Assembly: GCA_033220425.1 (NCBI GenBank)
Contig: CM065646.1
Span: 4,905,501 to 4,969,500 of the forward strand
Source: Lepraria neglecta
Lineage: Eukaryota > Ascomycota > Lecanoromycetes > Lecanorales > Stereocaulaceae
Direction: 5' to 3'
DNA: 64,000 bases
Shown: one piece after another, positions 12,901 through 26,330 of the stretch
Numbering within the stretch: position 1 is the stretch's first letter
How the letters are laid out: every line of letters starts with the position of its first letter
Translations under genes and position numbers: made by a program
The notes under the pieces: model-generated
The model's database searches: none
What the model was told of the DNA's origin: nothing
What the model saw: only the letters and a program-made list of their open reading frames with translations

Positions 12901-15745
12901 GTGAGTCTAAACGGTATTACTAGATACTTATAATAGCTATATCTCGTTCGGAAGGTAGTTTTCTATTCTTCGCCTCCTTTTATCTAAATTAGGTTATATA
13001 CGCCTCTAAGATCTAGTTTAGTAAATATCTTTGCTTTCCCGAGCCGATTCTATAGCTCGCTGATATTAGGTAAAGGATATCTATTCTTGATTATAATATC
13101 GTTTAACTTTCGATAGTCGATATATAGTTATAAGCTTCTATCCTTCTTTAGTATAAAGAGGATTAGGTAACCTACTAGTAATTTAGATTCTTGAATAAAT
13201 CCTTTTTTAAGGTTCTTGTTAATATACCTATAAAGTACTTTAAGTTCCTTTTCTAATAATACGTAAATAGATCTAAATATTAGTTACTTACTAGGTTCGA
13301 GTTCGATCTTATAATCCTATAGCTGATACTTAGGTAATACTTCTATATTCGTCTCTTCCTCGAATAAGTACGCCTATTTACTATATTCCCGAGGGATAGA
13401 GAGTATATTAGTTCCTCCCTTAACTCTTACTTTATTATCCCGCTAACCTTTACTAGTAACTATAGAGTCGGACTACCCTTTAGTACCGTCCTTATATAAA
13501 GCTAAGGTAATATATACCTTAACTAGTCTTCGGTTCGACTTCTTATCTACTATTAAACGCTGCTAATATATAGGTATAATCCTAGTAATATTTCCGGATT
13601 AATCTATCTTGAGTACTCCTCGAGCCTAATTGATTATTAGGTTATACTTCTTTAACTAAGGTATTCCTAAAATTATATAATAGATAGCTATCCTAATAAT
13701 ATTAAAGGTAATCTCCTTATAGTAGCGCTGAATTATAATAGGTAACGAAAGTATCTCTTCGTTTACCTTTCCTATTAATAGTATTAACCCGTCGGCTATC
13801 TAGAGGTTATACTACTACGACTTCTTTCGAGTTAGTATTCTAGTTATCCGTACTAGATCTTGTAAGATAAAGTTTCTAGTAGCTCTAGAGTCTATTATCG
13901 TAACGGTCCGCTGTCCGTTAACAATTACTAGTATCTTTATATATGTATTGTATTGCGCGGAACACAGATGTTATTTAGGGGTTAATATATTGATCTCCTT
14001 ATGGCTACCCCTGCTATAAGGGATTACTCTTTTCCCGCTTGTAGGAGTAGGAACCCTGCCTTTGACTTCGACTATATATACTTCTCGTAGTTATCGTATA
14101 GATAGGCGTACTATTCTGTTAAATGGTATTCTCTAGCGCTTAGGTTATTATTTAATTCGTAGATAACTCTCTTTAACTATTCCTTGTCGCGTCCTAGGAA
14201 GTATTAGTATATTCTTTTCGTCGTAAAGTGCTATAGATATCCGTTTTCCTTATATTCGTAGTAATAGCTATATCCGCAGGGTGGTATTCTTACTAGCCCC
14301 TTGGCTATATTCCTCGGCGTACTATACTATACGTAGTAAAGCGATATATATTCTTCCTATAGTATACTCTTATGATCTCGGTGATTCCGATCTATCCGAT
14401 AGTCTAGCTATATATATTCCTTAGAGCTTTCTTCTTCTTCCTTAGATATAGTAGTTTCAGGTATTATCCTTCTTAGTAGTTATATTTCTTTCTACTTAGC
14501 TTCTAATATACTAAGGGCTTCTTCCTACTCTAGATCTATTTTGCTTTCTTCCTAATCCTATTTAGACTTTTCTTCTTAAGCCTTACTACCGTCTTTAGTA
14601 TTTAGGTCGTTCCTATATTATTCCCTAATATATATATTGAACTTCCTTATAAAGTCGTTATCGCTATTTTTAGATTCTTTATCGAGTTCTTCTTATATTA
14701 TCCTATTATACTAGGAACTAACGTCTTCTTCGACTTTATCCTATACTAGTAGAATCTCCTTAGGCGTGCCGTCTATATTATCCTAGATATATACTTTCTC
14801 TAGTATATTTAGCTACGGTCGATATACTATATTTTTCGACTTGTAGTCTCTAGCGAAGTAGCCCGGTTTGCTATAGCTATAATACTTTAGTATTTTCTTA
14901 TTGCCCCCTTACTACTTCTTACCCCTAGCTAGCCCCCTAAAGGCCTATTTACCTTTCTTCTCCGTGAAGTCTAGTTCTATAGGCGTATACCCGTAGAGGT
15001 CGCGTTCTTTATATCCTAGATAATAGCTCCTTAATTTAGCGAAAAAGCTTAAGTATTCTATTCCGCCGACTCCTCTATTATACCTCTTCTCTATAGTCCT
15101 TTCGAATAGCTTATCATTAATTTTAATCACTTCTTTAATTAGTTTGTTAAGGGTATTAATAATAATCCCTAACCTTATAAGCTCGTCTTTAATATTGTCC
15201 TTAAGACCTCTCCGGTATATAGTTATTAATACGTTGTTATCCTAGTTAGTCTTTACTATATATTACTAAAATTAAGTCGAGTACTCTAATATAGATTTCT
15301 TCTAGGTTATATACTGGATAGTTTGTATCGCTATATTAACTTCGTTCGACGGACCGAATATATAGCGGATTTCGAGTCTGAATATAGCTATACTCTCTAT
15401 CTATTATTTGATTTCGCCGTCTTCGTCGTTGTCTTCTATATACTTCTTTAGGAACGGATTAATCTATTTTTGGGCTCTTCTACGTAAGTAAGTAATAGTA
15501 AAGGTAGAATATTATTATATAGGTATAAGGTCTCCTTGGAACTTTAAGTAAAGTAATACCTAGGATAGCTATCCCTCGAGCTTATCTCTCTCTCTATAGT
15601 ATAAGTCGGGCTAGGCTATCTTGATATATCTACTGAGTCCTTCGTTAATAGTTGGGCGTTGTTATCCGCTTCCTCCTCCTAAGGAGCTTAGAGTAGATAC
15701 TCTAGGGTCTCTTAGTATAGTACTTATCCTTGAGGGTACTCAAAG

Positions 15746-16182
15746 TATTACGAACTACGTTGCGTACGGTAGTCCGTTATATATAGATTGATTCTTAATA
15801 GGGATAGAGGTGTAATAGAGTAAGAGGGTAAAGTAGGCTTCAAGTAATACCAAGCGGGTCTAGTATATAATTAGATAATATATATTTAGTGCCTAGCCTA
15901 AGAGATCTATCGTATATAGTAAACAATTGAATAGTAAGTTAAGCACGATACTCCAAGTGGTAAGTAGTACTCCGTATATATAGATATACGAAATCCATAC
16001 CAAGCACTCCTGATCGCACTGGTCGCACTAATCGTACCGCGCTTATTGCGACTACTGCGCTCATCGCTTAACATGCCAAGCCTTCAGGGTCTGTCCGAGT
16101 CGGATACCGATTCGTCGACTCGAACCATAACGGGCGCTACGCTCCTTGAGCGCATCCCTGATTATATTTCCTGATCGTAATA
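15746..16182 (-). repeat. Element B LTR, right copy
   Basis: 437 bases, the partner of 9565-9994. It is followed by CTATA, the same five bases that precede the left copy. In the element's own orientation this is the 5' LTR. Confidence 0.9.
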
Positions 16183-17679
16183 CTATAAACCGCTAAATAT
16201 AGACCTTTTAGGAGATCTAGGACGTCTATTAGTAGAATAACTAGTCTACTAGATAATTCAATTAGTATCTAAAGAACCTTAAAGACTAGTTACCTCTAAT
16301 AGATAAATTCTACTAAGAGAGTATTTTCTTTACGAAGCTTAGACTAAACCTATATAAAGTAGTACTAATAACTATTATAGTACTATAAAAGAGGTTAGAA
16401 TTAGTAGATCTAGCTAATAGGTTAGAAGATATAGATATAGATAAGCCGATAAAAGATAATTTATAACTATTTTATAGTTAAGAAGCTAAAGGAGTATAGT
16501 TAGGAAATAGAGGAAGAAGGGATAGGAGTACTATAACTAGTAGCGGCTCTATCTAGAAGAGCCTTCCTCCTCGCTTAAGGAGAGATATAGGCGGTATATA
16601 AGCGAATTAAAACGATAAATCTAATATTATCTACTATAACTATAGAGAATAAAGATATATTCGGCTAAATTATATAAAATCTATAGCGAATAACTAGTAT
16701 ATTCTAGTTAGTTTAGTTATAACTCTAGAGGACTATATAGTAGAGCCGGCGGGAAAAGAATATTCCTTATCTAAGAATCCTTAAAAGGATAAGGGATAGA
16801 AAGACTAGAGGTAATATTATCCTCTATTATAACTATTCTAGATTTTATTCTTCTAAATAATAGAATAAAGGAGACTCTAGTAGAGTATTAATTTAATATT
16901 AGTACTAAGGTAAATATAATTAGCTAGTATTTTATTATTAAATATAATATAAAGCTAATAAATAAGGCTAAACTACTAAGACTAACTTAGATAGATAGTA
17001 GCTCGATATATTACTATAGGGTATACTAAGTAACTACCCGGCTAAAAGATAGTTGGGGACGTATAAGAGATACTATTTATATCTATTACGCTATTAATAA
17101 GTAGGGCCCTCCTATTATACTAGAGATATTAAATATAGGGAAAGAATACCTTAAGATTAATATAGACGTAAGGATCTAGTATTTCGGTATTAATATAAAC
17201 TTACTTAAACTACTAGGCTAAAAAGAGTTTATTAAGAAGGTCTAAAGGGAATTAATAGTCTATATACTTCTCGTATCGGATCTAGAATTAATACTAATAT
17301 AAGATACCTCTATAGAATTAGTAAAAGTATAGGCTAGCTATAATATAGACAAAGTTACTACGCTAGTATTACTAGTATAACTAGTAGACTTAGAGGATAT
17401 ATTTTTAGTTAAGGAAGTAGGCTATTTGCTCTTATATAAAGACGATAATTATATAATTAAAATAACTACTATACCCTCTATAGACTACTCTATAATCTAG
17501 CTAATATCGAGCTCTCGGTACTAAAGGCCTATCTAGACGATACTCTAAAACGAGGGTAGATTAGATATTCTACTAGCTCTACGGGGGCTCTAATCCTATT
17601 TATTCTAAAGAAGGATAGAGGTCTATATTTATACGTCGATTACTATAGGCTTAATAAGGTTACTATTAAAAATCGTTAC
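16183..17679 (+). mobile_element. Fragment C: Ty3/Gypsy gag-pol piece, interrupted
   Basis: A + strand remnant between elements B and D. A CCHC zinc-knuckle-like stretch appears near 16630-16690. From about 17500 to 17679 there is the start of a Gypsy reverse transcriptase (the family's PKKDGGLR and DYRGLNK blocks are recognisable). There the sequence is cut by the LTR of element D. No LTRs of its own were found; the continuation beyond D is not seen in the window, and its 5' part may lie left of element A. It carries many breaks. It must be older than D, and probably older than A and B. Confidence 0.75.
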
Positions 17680-18135
17680 TATTACGAACCGTATTACGTA
17701 CCGACGGTCGTACTAAGGATTGTTCTCGCTAGGATAGGAGTATATAGTATAAGAGGTGAAGTAGGCTTCTAGTAATACTAAGCGGGTCTAGTATATAATT
17801 AGATAATATATATTTAGTACCTAGCCTAAGAGATCTATCGTATATAATAAATAATTAAATAGTAAGTTAAGCACGATACTCCAAGCGATAAATAGTACTC
17901 CGTATATATAGATATACGAAATCTATACCAAGCATCCTTGATCGCATTGATCGTACTGCGCTTATTACGCTCATTATCTATAATCGCTTTGGTTGTACTA
18001 CGCTCGTTACGCTCATCGCTTAGTATACTAAGCTTTTAGGATCCTATCCGAGTCGGATACTAATTCGTCAACTCGAACCATAACGGGCGCTACGCTCCTT
18101 GAGTATATCCCTGATCATATTTCCTGATTGTAATA
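17680..18135 (-). repeat. Element D LTR, left copy
   Basis: 456 bases, aligning over its full length with the element B LTRs, with a few small insertions. It is followed by the same TTAGCTCCCTC that follows B's left LTR. Confidence 0.88.
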
Positions 18136-19306
18136 TTAGCTCCCTCTTCTAGATTTCTCGTCTCGAGAAACTATCTATCCTTTATACTACCTCGTTGTAC
18201 TAAATATTCAAATAAGCCGACCGTCCGCCGAACGGAACTAGCTAGCGAGCTATCCGAGTTCATAATACGACTATATTCCCGCTGCGTTACTAACGGCAAG
18301 TAGTATCTTATAGGTAAAGAATCCGATAGGTATTCTAACTATATAGGTAGTAGTAGGAAGTACGACCTTATAGTATCGCCCCTTAAGATACGTTATATCG
18401 AAAAATAGCGTAATAAGCTGCGTATAGAAGTAAAGGACGCGCTAGCTAAGTTAGTATATCTTTAGGCGTAGCTTAATACTATAGAGAACGAAAAGAAGAA
18501 GATAGTAGAATATAAGTTATAAAATATTAAGGAGTTAGAGGAAGACTAGAGGTCCGCTCTAAGCGCTCCTAACGATCTAATATTCAATATCTCGTCCGAA
18601 CGATTCGATTTCCCCGGTAGGCCGGATACCCTCGAGAGTTTTAACTAGTCTTCTCTTGTCTCTAATAGAATTCTTATAGATACTCTCTATAGTTCCCCGC
18701 AAGGTTCCTAAGAGGTTCCTAGGTATTTTCCGTTTCGTTATACCCTTTCTATTTAACTAGATAGAACTAATTCCTCCTATCTAGGATCCTCTTGACCTTA
18801 TACTCTATTTCTTCTTCGATATTATAATAGAATATCTCTTATAGCGGTATATTAGAGTCCGCTAGTTCTAAGAGTAAGATATAGAATACCGGATATACCT
18901 TGGCGTCAGGTAGTAGTTAGAGTTTATAGTTAACTAGTTCCTTAACCCGTTTAATCAAGAATAGTTCGACCTTAATATAATCTAGTTTCTTGCTTAGTTT
19001 TGTTATTCTTATATTTTTTATTAGGAGGTATACTTTATCCCCCTCTTTTAGCTAAGGAATATTCTTTCTTTTTCTATTAACTTATTCCTTTAACTTACTA
19101 TATAAGCTTTTAATAGATCTCTATATATCCTTATATAAGTCCTTTAGCTCCTCTACCTTTACTAAGGCTTTTTCTATATTAGATCCTTTCTTTAGATCTA
19201 GAAATATATTTATATTCTTTCCGAAGTTAGTAAAGAATAGGGTTAGTCCCGTTATATCTAACCTCTTATTATTATATACTAGTTATACTATTAGAAGTAG
19301 TAAAAC

Positions 19307-19532
19307 TATAACGGGGTCTAGATATACGTGACTAATATAACTGGTAGATTTGCTACTAGATAGACTAAATTCTAAGGAACTTAGATAGGAGTCTTTAGAG
19401 ATAACACGTTTATCGAGGGAGATTGCACCCTTATATTAAGCCGATCTACTATACGACTTACGCTATCGTATAGCCGTACTAGAGGGATAGTCTCCCGAAT
19501 CTAGTCTAGTATCTCTATAATCGGCCCTTATA
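19307..19532 (-). repeat. Element E LTR, left copy
   Basis: 226 bases beginning TATAACGGGGTCTAG and ending GGCCCTTATA. The same sequence occurs at 26105-26330 and 31245-31470. Confidence 0.9.
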
Positions 19533-21883
19533 ATTATCCTCTCTTTTCTAGAACGAGCTCCTATAAGGTAGTAAGTATAGGAAGAAGAATAATAGTAACT
19601 AGCTACCCCTACCGAAGCAGCTTTATAGTACGCCGGTACCCTATTATATAGATATTATACTAATACGCTAGTAATTATTAGACGACTACCGAGTAGACGA
19701 AATCCGACTCGAAGTCCGAGTCGATTAGTTAAATCGATATCTTTCGAACTTCAATCCTTCTATCTTATATAATATCTTAGATACGACGCCTTAGTCTTAT
19801 TAAAACTATAAAAACCTCCCTATTAGGTAGGAAAATAGATAAAAGAGTACTATCGTTTATAGTATCGCTACGGATATTAATACTTTCTTCTACCCTTGCC
19901 CTTATTTATAGACGTAGGTCTCTTTAGAACACGTCGTTATAGCCTCCTTCCGGCGGCTACCGATTCTACTATAGGTCTATTAGGGTATTCTTTATAAAAC
20001 TTTCCTAATAGCTTCTATAGATAAGAGACCCCCTCGAAGGGTTTCTAAATATCCTCTAAATTAGAATAACCTTCCTAATGGATTTAATAGTATAGGCCTC
20101 CTATCTTACTATCCTTACCGGGTTCGAAAATTATACTATCTATAACGCTAGCGATAATATAGTCCTATATATCGCCCTCGTCGAATTCTATATCCTCTAG
20201 GCTTTAGCTTATCTCCCTCTACTTTAAAGAGTCCTTTTCTAGTAAAGATATATATAATATATTATAAATTCGCTAGCCCTCCGGTAGCTTTAGTTAGTAT
20301 AACTATAAGCTAATAACGTCTATAATAAGGAATAGACCGAATTTCTTGAACTCTAGCTTCCTATTTCGCTTCGTCTTTATATATTTAGTATTTAACTAAA
20401 TATAGTTACTAACTTTATAGTCTCGTAACTTCTAATATCTATTAGCGAACTCTATTTATAATTACTATATAGCTAAGATAGTATCCTTATATACGCCTAT
20501 TAGTATAAATAAGTATTTTACGTTGTTAACTACGGCGTAAGAATAAGATTTCGGATCGATTTCCTTGTCCTAAGATATCCTTAGATTATAGCTAAGGTTA
20601 GCCTCGAATAGTAATATACTAGTAGTAGAGTTCTTTGTATTATTATAAGCAAACTCTACTATAGATAACTACTATACCTAGTTATCCTACTCCTAGCAGA
20701 CGAACGCTTATAAGTATTATTCTATAGTACTATTCTATCGCTTAGTCTAGCTATTAGTCTAAGGGTAAAAAGCTATCGAGAGGCGACGTCTCATCTCTAA
20801 GAAATATATAAGGCTAGACTAGAACTAAGAGGTGAATAGCGATCTACGGTCTGTTACTATAGAGTCCGGTAATCTATAATAGCGAACTAGGTTCTTAATT
20901 AGTATCTAGGCAAACCGCTTAGCGTCGAGCGTCTTATCTATCGCTATATAATATAATATCTTTATAAGACGGTCTACGATTATAAGGATCGAGTTATATA
21001 TATACCTACGCCAATCTTTTAATAGGGGTAGCCTAGTTACGAAGTCTAATAATATATCCTTCTATTTATAAATAGGGACTAGTAAGGGTATTAACTTACT
21101 ATACGGTTTGTACCTTAACAACTTAGTTATAGTATATATAGAGTATATAGCGACGTATTCGCTTATATCCTTAGTAAGCTTCGGCTAGAAGTACTTATAT
21201 TAAATAAGTACTTAAGTTTTCTTAGTACCGAAATAGCCTACTAGCGGACTATTATAATAGTATTCTATAACGACGTCTCGTAATACCTTAGGAATATATA
21301 TTCGTCCCTTATAGTATAGTCTGCCTCTAGCGAGACTATAGAGTTAGCTACTTAGGCCGCTTAGAGAGTTAATTATAGATTTCTTTAGTTATTCTATAAC
21401 GCTCCTCGCGTAATTATCCTTAAGAGTTAACTCTTTAAGTTAATTATTAAAAGACTAATCCTTAACGGAGTCGCCCGTAGGGTCTTCGATAATAATAGTA
21501 GCTTGTATTTAGGCCTAATATATATATATACTAGGTATCCTGTTAGTATTAGTAACGAGTATCTAAAAGTAGCCTGCTATAAAAGTAGACTGCTCTATAG
21601 TATAGAACCCTCGTAGGGTATACTTTAGCTTATTAAGTAGATAATAGTTCTCTCGTTCGGTAATACTATTATCCTACTTGTAGTTAGGGATCCGACTTAG
21701 TAGATCCGCGGGATTATATTTCCCCTAACGATATTCGATAGTAAAGTCGTAGCGACTTAGTTCTTGCGCCTAACGAATCTAACGACTATTTAGTTATATA
21801 GTATTTATAAATCTCTTAAGATTATAATAATCTATTAAGATCTGAGTCTTATACCTACTACCCTTATAGTAGTAGTAGTAGTA

Positions 21884-22499
21884 TATCGCGCTTTCCCAAA
21901 TCTTGCTAAGAACTTCTAATTTGCTAGACGCGCGGATAGGGCTGAAATTAGCCTATTAGTAGGATTAGCAAATAGCGCCCGCTAATAGGTCAATTTCAGC
22001 GCAATCAGTAAATAGCGCCCGCTAACAGCGCGATTTCAGCGTATTTAGTAACTCCGGCTTGCTAATAGCAGAATTAGCAGGATCAGCAAGTATTCAGCGA
22101 ATCACGTGATTAATAACTAAGCAAAATGTTGATTTTCTATAATCGTCGCCATCGACGGCAGCGACCCCCCTAGAGCCCTATCAACACCAGCTGAAAACGG
22201 ACCCCGGAATCGTGCGATTGGGCCCAAATTCTCGCGAGGGTGATGTTCGTAGCTACCCTGGGGGTTTAGTTACAGCGTCGCAGTATCGTAATCATTGCGC
22301 GCGGTCGCATGTCTTCGGGGATGATTTTTGGTTACTACTTGGTTAGCTTGGAGTTACTAACAGTAACCGGAGTTGCTGATCCTGCTGATTTCTCGGCCTG
22401 TAATTGACATGGGATACAGACCCTAATCGCTATACGACCTACTAACAGCGCAAAACTAGCTGTGACGCTAATGATATAATCTTTTGGGAGAGCGCGATG
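21884..22499 (-). mobile_element. MITE copy 1 (616 bases, TA target site)
   Basis: A non-coding element with terminal inverted repeats of about 17 bases (CATCGCGCTTTCCCAAA and its complement; the outermost left base is changed). It is flanked by TA on both sides (21882-21883 and 22500-22501), the target used by Tc1/mariner and pogo-type transposases. It is the inverted counterpart of 32396-33001. The sequence contains repeated GCTGATCCTGCTG and AGCGGGCGCTATTTGCTGA motifs and an ATCACGTGAT palindrome. It is far less TpA-biased than the Gypsy element it interrupts, so it probably arrived after most of that element's mutation. It has no coding capacity and would depend on a transposase elsewhere. 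Confidence 0.9.
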
Positions 22500-25400
22500 T
22501 ATTTGAATAACTCGATAATAGCTAATAGTTCTTTATCGTACGTGTCGTACCGGGTCTCTACCGGAATTTATTTGCGTAAGTAGTATACTACTAGATACTA
22601 AACTTCGCTATATAACTGACTCAGGATACTACTAATAGTATAGCCCGATATATTAGTCTCTATCTATATTGGTAGTTTCGGGTTAAAGTACCTTAGTACT
22701 AGTACGGTAGTAAAAGCTATCTTTAAATCTTTAAAGGCTTTCTTTACCTCGAGTATAAGAATAAACGGACTCTTAGAGCTCTTTTCGTTTATCTTAGTAC
22801 CTCTAGATATAGTAATTATATCCCTCTATATATTAAAGACTACTTAGGTATATAAATCTATATCTTTAGTAGCTACTCGGGCGTATAAATCTATACCTTT
22901 AAAGACTACTCGGGTATATAAGTCTATATCTAGGGTACCTTTAGATATAATATTTATATCCCTCTATACTATACCTCTAAATATAATATCTATACTTCTC
23001 TATATATTAGAGACTACTTAGGCGTATAAGTCTATATCTCTTTTAGGTAGTAATATCTTTATTAACTCTATTAGAGGAGCTATAATATAACTAAACCCCT
23101 TAATAAACCTGTAATAGAAATTCGTAAAGCCTATAAAGATCTAAATCACTCGAATAGATTTTAGTTCTAGCCAGTTCTTAACTAACTAGATACGGTCTTC
23201 CTCTATACTTACCCCTATAGAAGCGATAATATAGCCTAGGAAGTATACCTTATCTATATCGAAACGATACTTCTAAAGATTAATAAATAGGCTATACTAT
23301 CTTAATTTATCTAGAATCTACTTTATAGCCTTAATATACTTAGTACTAATATCTTACGTATAAATAAGAATATTATTAAGGTAAATAATATAGAAGATAT
23401 CTAGCTTTTCGGCTAATACTTAATTAATATACGCTTAGAACGTTATAGGGGTATTTATAAGCCTAAATAGTAAGACTTAGTATTTAAAGTAACTATAATA
23501 TATTCTAAACGTAGTCTTCTACTTATTACCCTTCTTAATATAAAGGCGATAATATATAGTAGTTAGATCTAATTAAGTATACCTCTTAGCTATAGCTAGG
23601 CGATTAATAGATTCTCTAACGAGGGGAAGAGGGTACTAATTCTTAATTATAATTATATTTAGTCCTCGATAGTCTATATAGAGGTATAGATCTCTACCGG
23701 GCTTTTGTACGAAGAGGATTAGTAACCCCGCTAGCGATATAGATAGCTGTATAAAGCCGTTAGTAAGGTTACTCTTAATATAGCCTCGTAAGGTCTTAAG
23801 CTCTATCTTATTCAGGTTATAGATAGGACTATAGGGCGGCTATCGCTCGTCTATAAGGTCGATAGCGTGATCTATAGGTCTATACTCTAGTAACCCTATA
23901 GTACTACTATCCGAAAAGATATTAGAGTACTCGCTATACTCCGGCGGTATTTGTACTATCTTAGTAGTAGTACTACTTGCCTAACCGATATGTATACGAC
24001 GATCCCTATAGATCGGAGGCTCGTTAGTATTTACTACTTAACGCGTATATATAATAAAATAGTATACTTCCTTACTAATAGTAAGCCGAGCGAACTCCTT
24101 CGGATCTATAATATCTACTCGATAAGTAGTCGTAAGAGCTACTACCGTAGTATAGATCCTCTATCGGAATAACTTCTTAACCTAATTAATATCTAGATTC
24201 GCTATAGTTAGCTATAGTATACCAAGAATTATTTAGGTATCGATGTCTATAGCGAGAAAGGTATCCTAAAAGTAGTAGACTTGGCTTTATTCGTCCTCTT
24301 GCTGGAATTCGATATAGTATATCCTATAGGTCTTTACTACCTCTCTATAGATCGTACTTAGCCTAATATTAGTATTAAGTACTAGTAAGCCTATCTTCTG
24401 GGCGCTTATATAGTTAATAATATTTACTTTAGTATTACTATCTACTAGTATACTAAAAGTCTTGGTCTTACCCTTTATATTTAGTACTAGGGTATTACTA
24501 ATAAAGATATTATCTATCTTTAATAGTTCCTTAATTCGCTAGGTTATAGCGTGAACCCTTATCGCCTATACTCTTATATTAATAATAGGTTCTATCTTAG
24601 TAGCTAGCGGGGTATTTAATTTAATATTTAACTTAGTATTCGACTCGATATTCGACTCGATATTTAACTCGATATTTAACTTAATATTTAACTCGATATT
24701 CTAACTCGGACTAGCGTTACCTAATAAGATATCTATTAGCTCGGATTTATCGACGGGGGGAGTTATTATAATTACTCCTCGTATAGATATAGCGGTTAGA
24801 GCTATTACTATACCTACTTGTTTTTTACTATATCGAGTATTACTTAGGTATTATATAATATTTGTTCCTTTACTATATAATCGCGTATCTTATATCTAGA
24901 TAACCTATATTTAAAGTACGTCTAATCTTTCTATTAGCGGTTCCGGATATCTTTAGATAATTTATCCTTCTATATAATAAAGGGAGGCTTATTACCTAAG
25001 TCCTTCTTACTATTACGACCCTTCTTCTAATTATAATTGGCTATTTAGTTAGATTTATTATCCTTCTTCGAAACTTGGGTTTTTATAGACCCCTTAGGAT
25101 AAGACTTATCTCTCTATCTATCCTTCTATATATATTTTCTTACTATTTTCTTATATCGGTAAACCTGATATAATAATTTATATATAGTCTTTAGCCTAGG
25201 AATTAGCTTATCTAGCTTTATCCTATACTTCTAAAGTAGTTATACTTAGAAGTAGTTAAAGAATTATTGATTAGTAAAAGATTATTCCCTGTTAAGGGCC
25301 CTAAGGCGAATATATAGCTTGTATATATAGTTATAATATTTATTAACCGAATCGCCCTTTCGCTACCTTATATTTACTAGTTTCTAGCTACCTTTAGTAT

Positions 25401-26104
25401 ATACCTCGTCTTTATCGCCCTCGAGGAACTTATATAATAATATCTTGAAATATATCTACGAGTTAGCCCCTATCGGGAACTATAGTAACTAAGACTTCTA
25501 GTTAGTCTTAGCTCTATCCTCTAGGAAGCCTATAGCGTAAGCGACTTTCTTCTTTGTTTCCTCTATTTAATATACTTAGCCTACTAGTATCTCGCCTTCG
25601 AGGTCTTCTTGCTTAAAGCCCTTAGTATTAAACTAACACTTATATTTATATAGAAAGTTATCTAGTTCCTTCGGGGTATTACCCTTATATAGCTTTAGGT
25701 CTTTTATCTTTAAGCTTAGGATTGATCTCTTTACTATCCCTTATATCTTAAAACTTAATAAAGCCTATTAATAGTATATCTAATAGGCTTGAAACGCTAT
25801 ATACTCCTCGATATTTATCTATATTGTGCTAGTACCGGCTTCTTCGCCTATATTAGCTCCTCTAAGCGTACTATCGCTAGGATCCGATCTAAGTTATTAT
25901 CTTACTCCCGCTAAGGAAGCTATTATAATTTATAGTTAACTATTTAATTCGATATTCGATTCGAATTTTAACTAACTAGCTCGACGCTAGTATTAATTAG
26001 TAGGTAGATAGCGGTAACGGTAGTTATAGCGTTAGTTAGTTATTAGACGGGTATACCCCCCTTACTATCGTGTCGATAATAGCGAGAGTTCAAGGATTTA
26101 GAAA

Positions 26105-26330
26105 TATAACGGGGTCTAGGTATACGTGACTAATATAACTGGTAGATTTACTACTAGATAGACTGAATCCTAAGGAACTTAGGTAGGAGTCCTTAGAGAT
26201 AATACGTTTATCGAGGGAGATTGCACCTTTATATCAAGCCGATCTACTATATAACTTGCGCTATCGTATAGCCGTACTAGAGGGATAGTCTCCCGAACCT
26301 AGTCTAGTATCTCTATAATCGGCCCTTATA
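26105..26330 (-). repeat. Element E LTR, right copy
   Basis: 226 bases, the partner of 19307-19532. In the element's orientation this is the 5' LTR. Element D sequence resumes directly after it. Confidence 0.9.

Larger units (their letters stand above)
9565..16182 (-). mobile_element. Element B: Ty3/Gypsy chromovirus fossil
   Basis: A full-length decayed element of 6618 bases with direct LTRs at 9565-9994 and 15746-16182 and a CTATA duplication on each side (9560-9564 and 16183-16187). The coding remnants lie on the - strand. From right to left: gag with a CCHC zinc knuckle (about 14830-14890), protease (near 13880), reverse transcriptase (about 12750-13200), RNase H (about 12100-12450), integrase (about 10950-11900) and a C-terminal chromodomain (about 10590-10700). 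It carries many breaks in the RIP style. B sits one base beyond A's right LTR, inside A's target duplication, so it inserted after A. Its LTRs and interior closely match element D. Confidence 0.92.
19307..26330 (-). mobile_element. Element E: Ty3/Gypsy chromovirus fossil nested in D
   Basis: A full-length decayed element of 7024 bases with 226-base direct LTRs at 19307-19532 and 26105-26330. Five-base flanks (19302-19306 and 26331-26335) match at four of five positions, as expected of a mutated target duplication. Coding remnants are on the - strand: gag in the right part, protease near 24400, reverse transcriptase (about 23200-23800), RNase H (about 21700-22700), integrase (about 20500-21200) and chromodomain (about 19950-20110). 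A 616-base MITE interrupts the RNase H region. The element is broken in many places, in the RIP style. It is a different Gypsy lineage from B and D, judged by LTRs and reverse transcriptase. Confidence 0.9.

Noticed and set aside
23951-24172. Short open frames inside element E and in D (also 26595-26795)
   Set aside because: They are on the strand opposite to the element's own genes and have biased composition.
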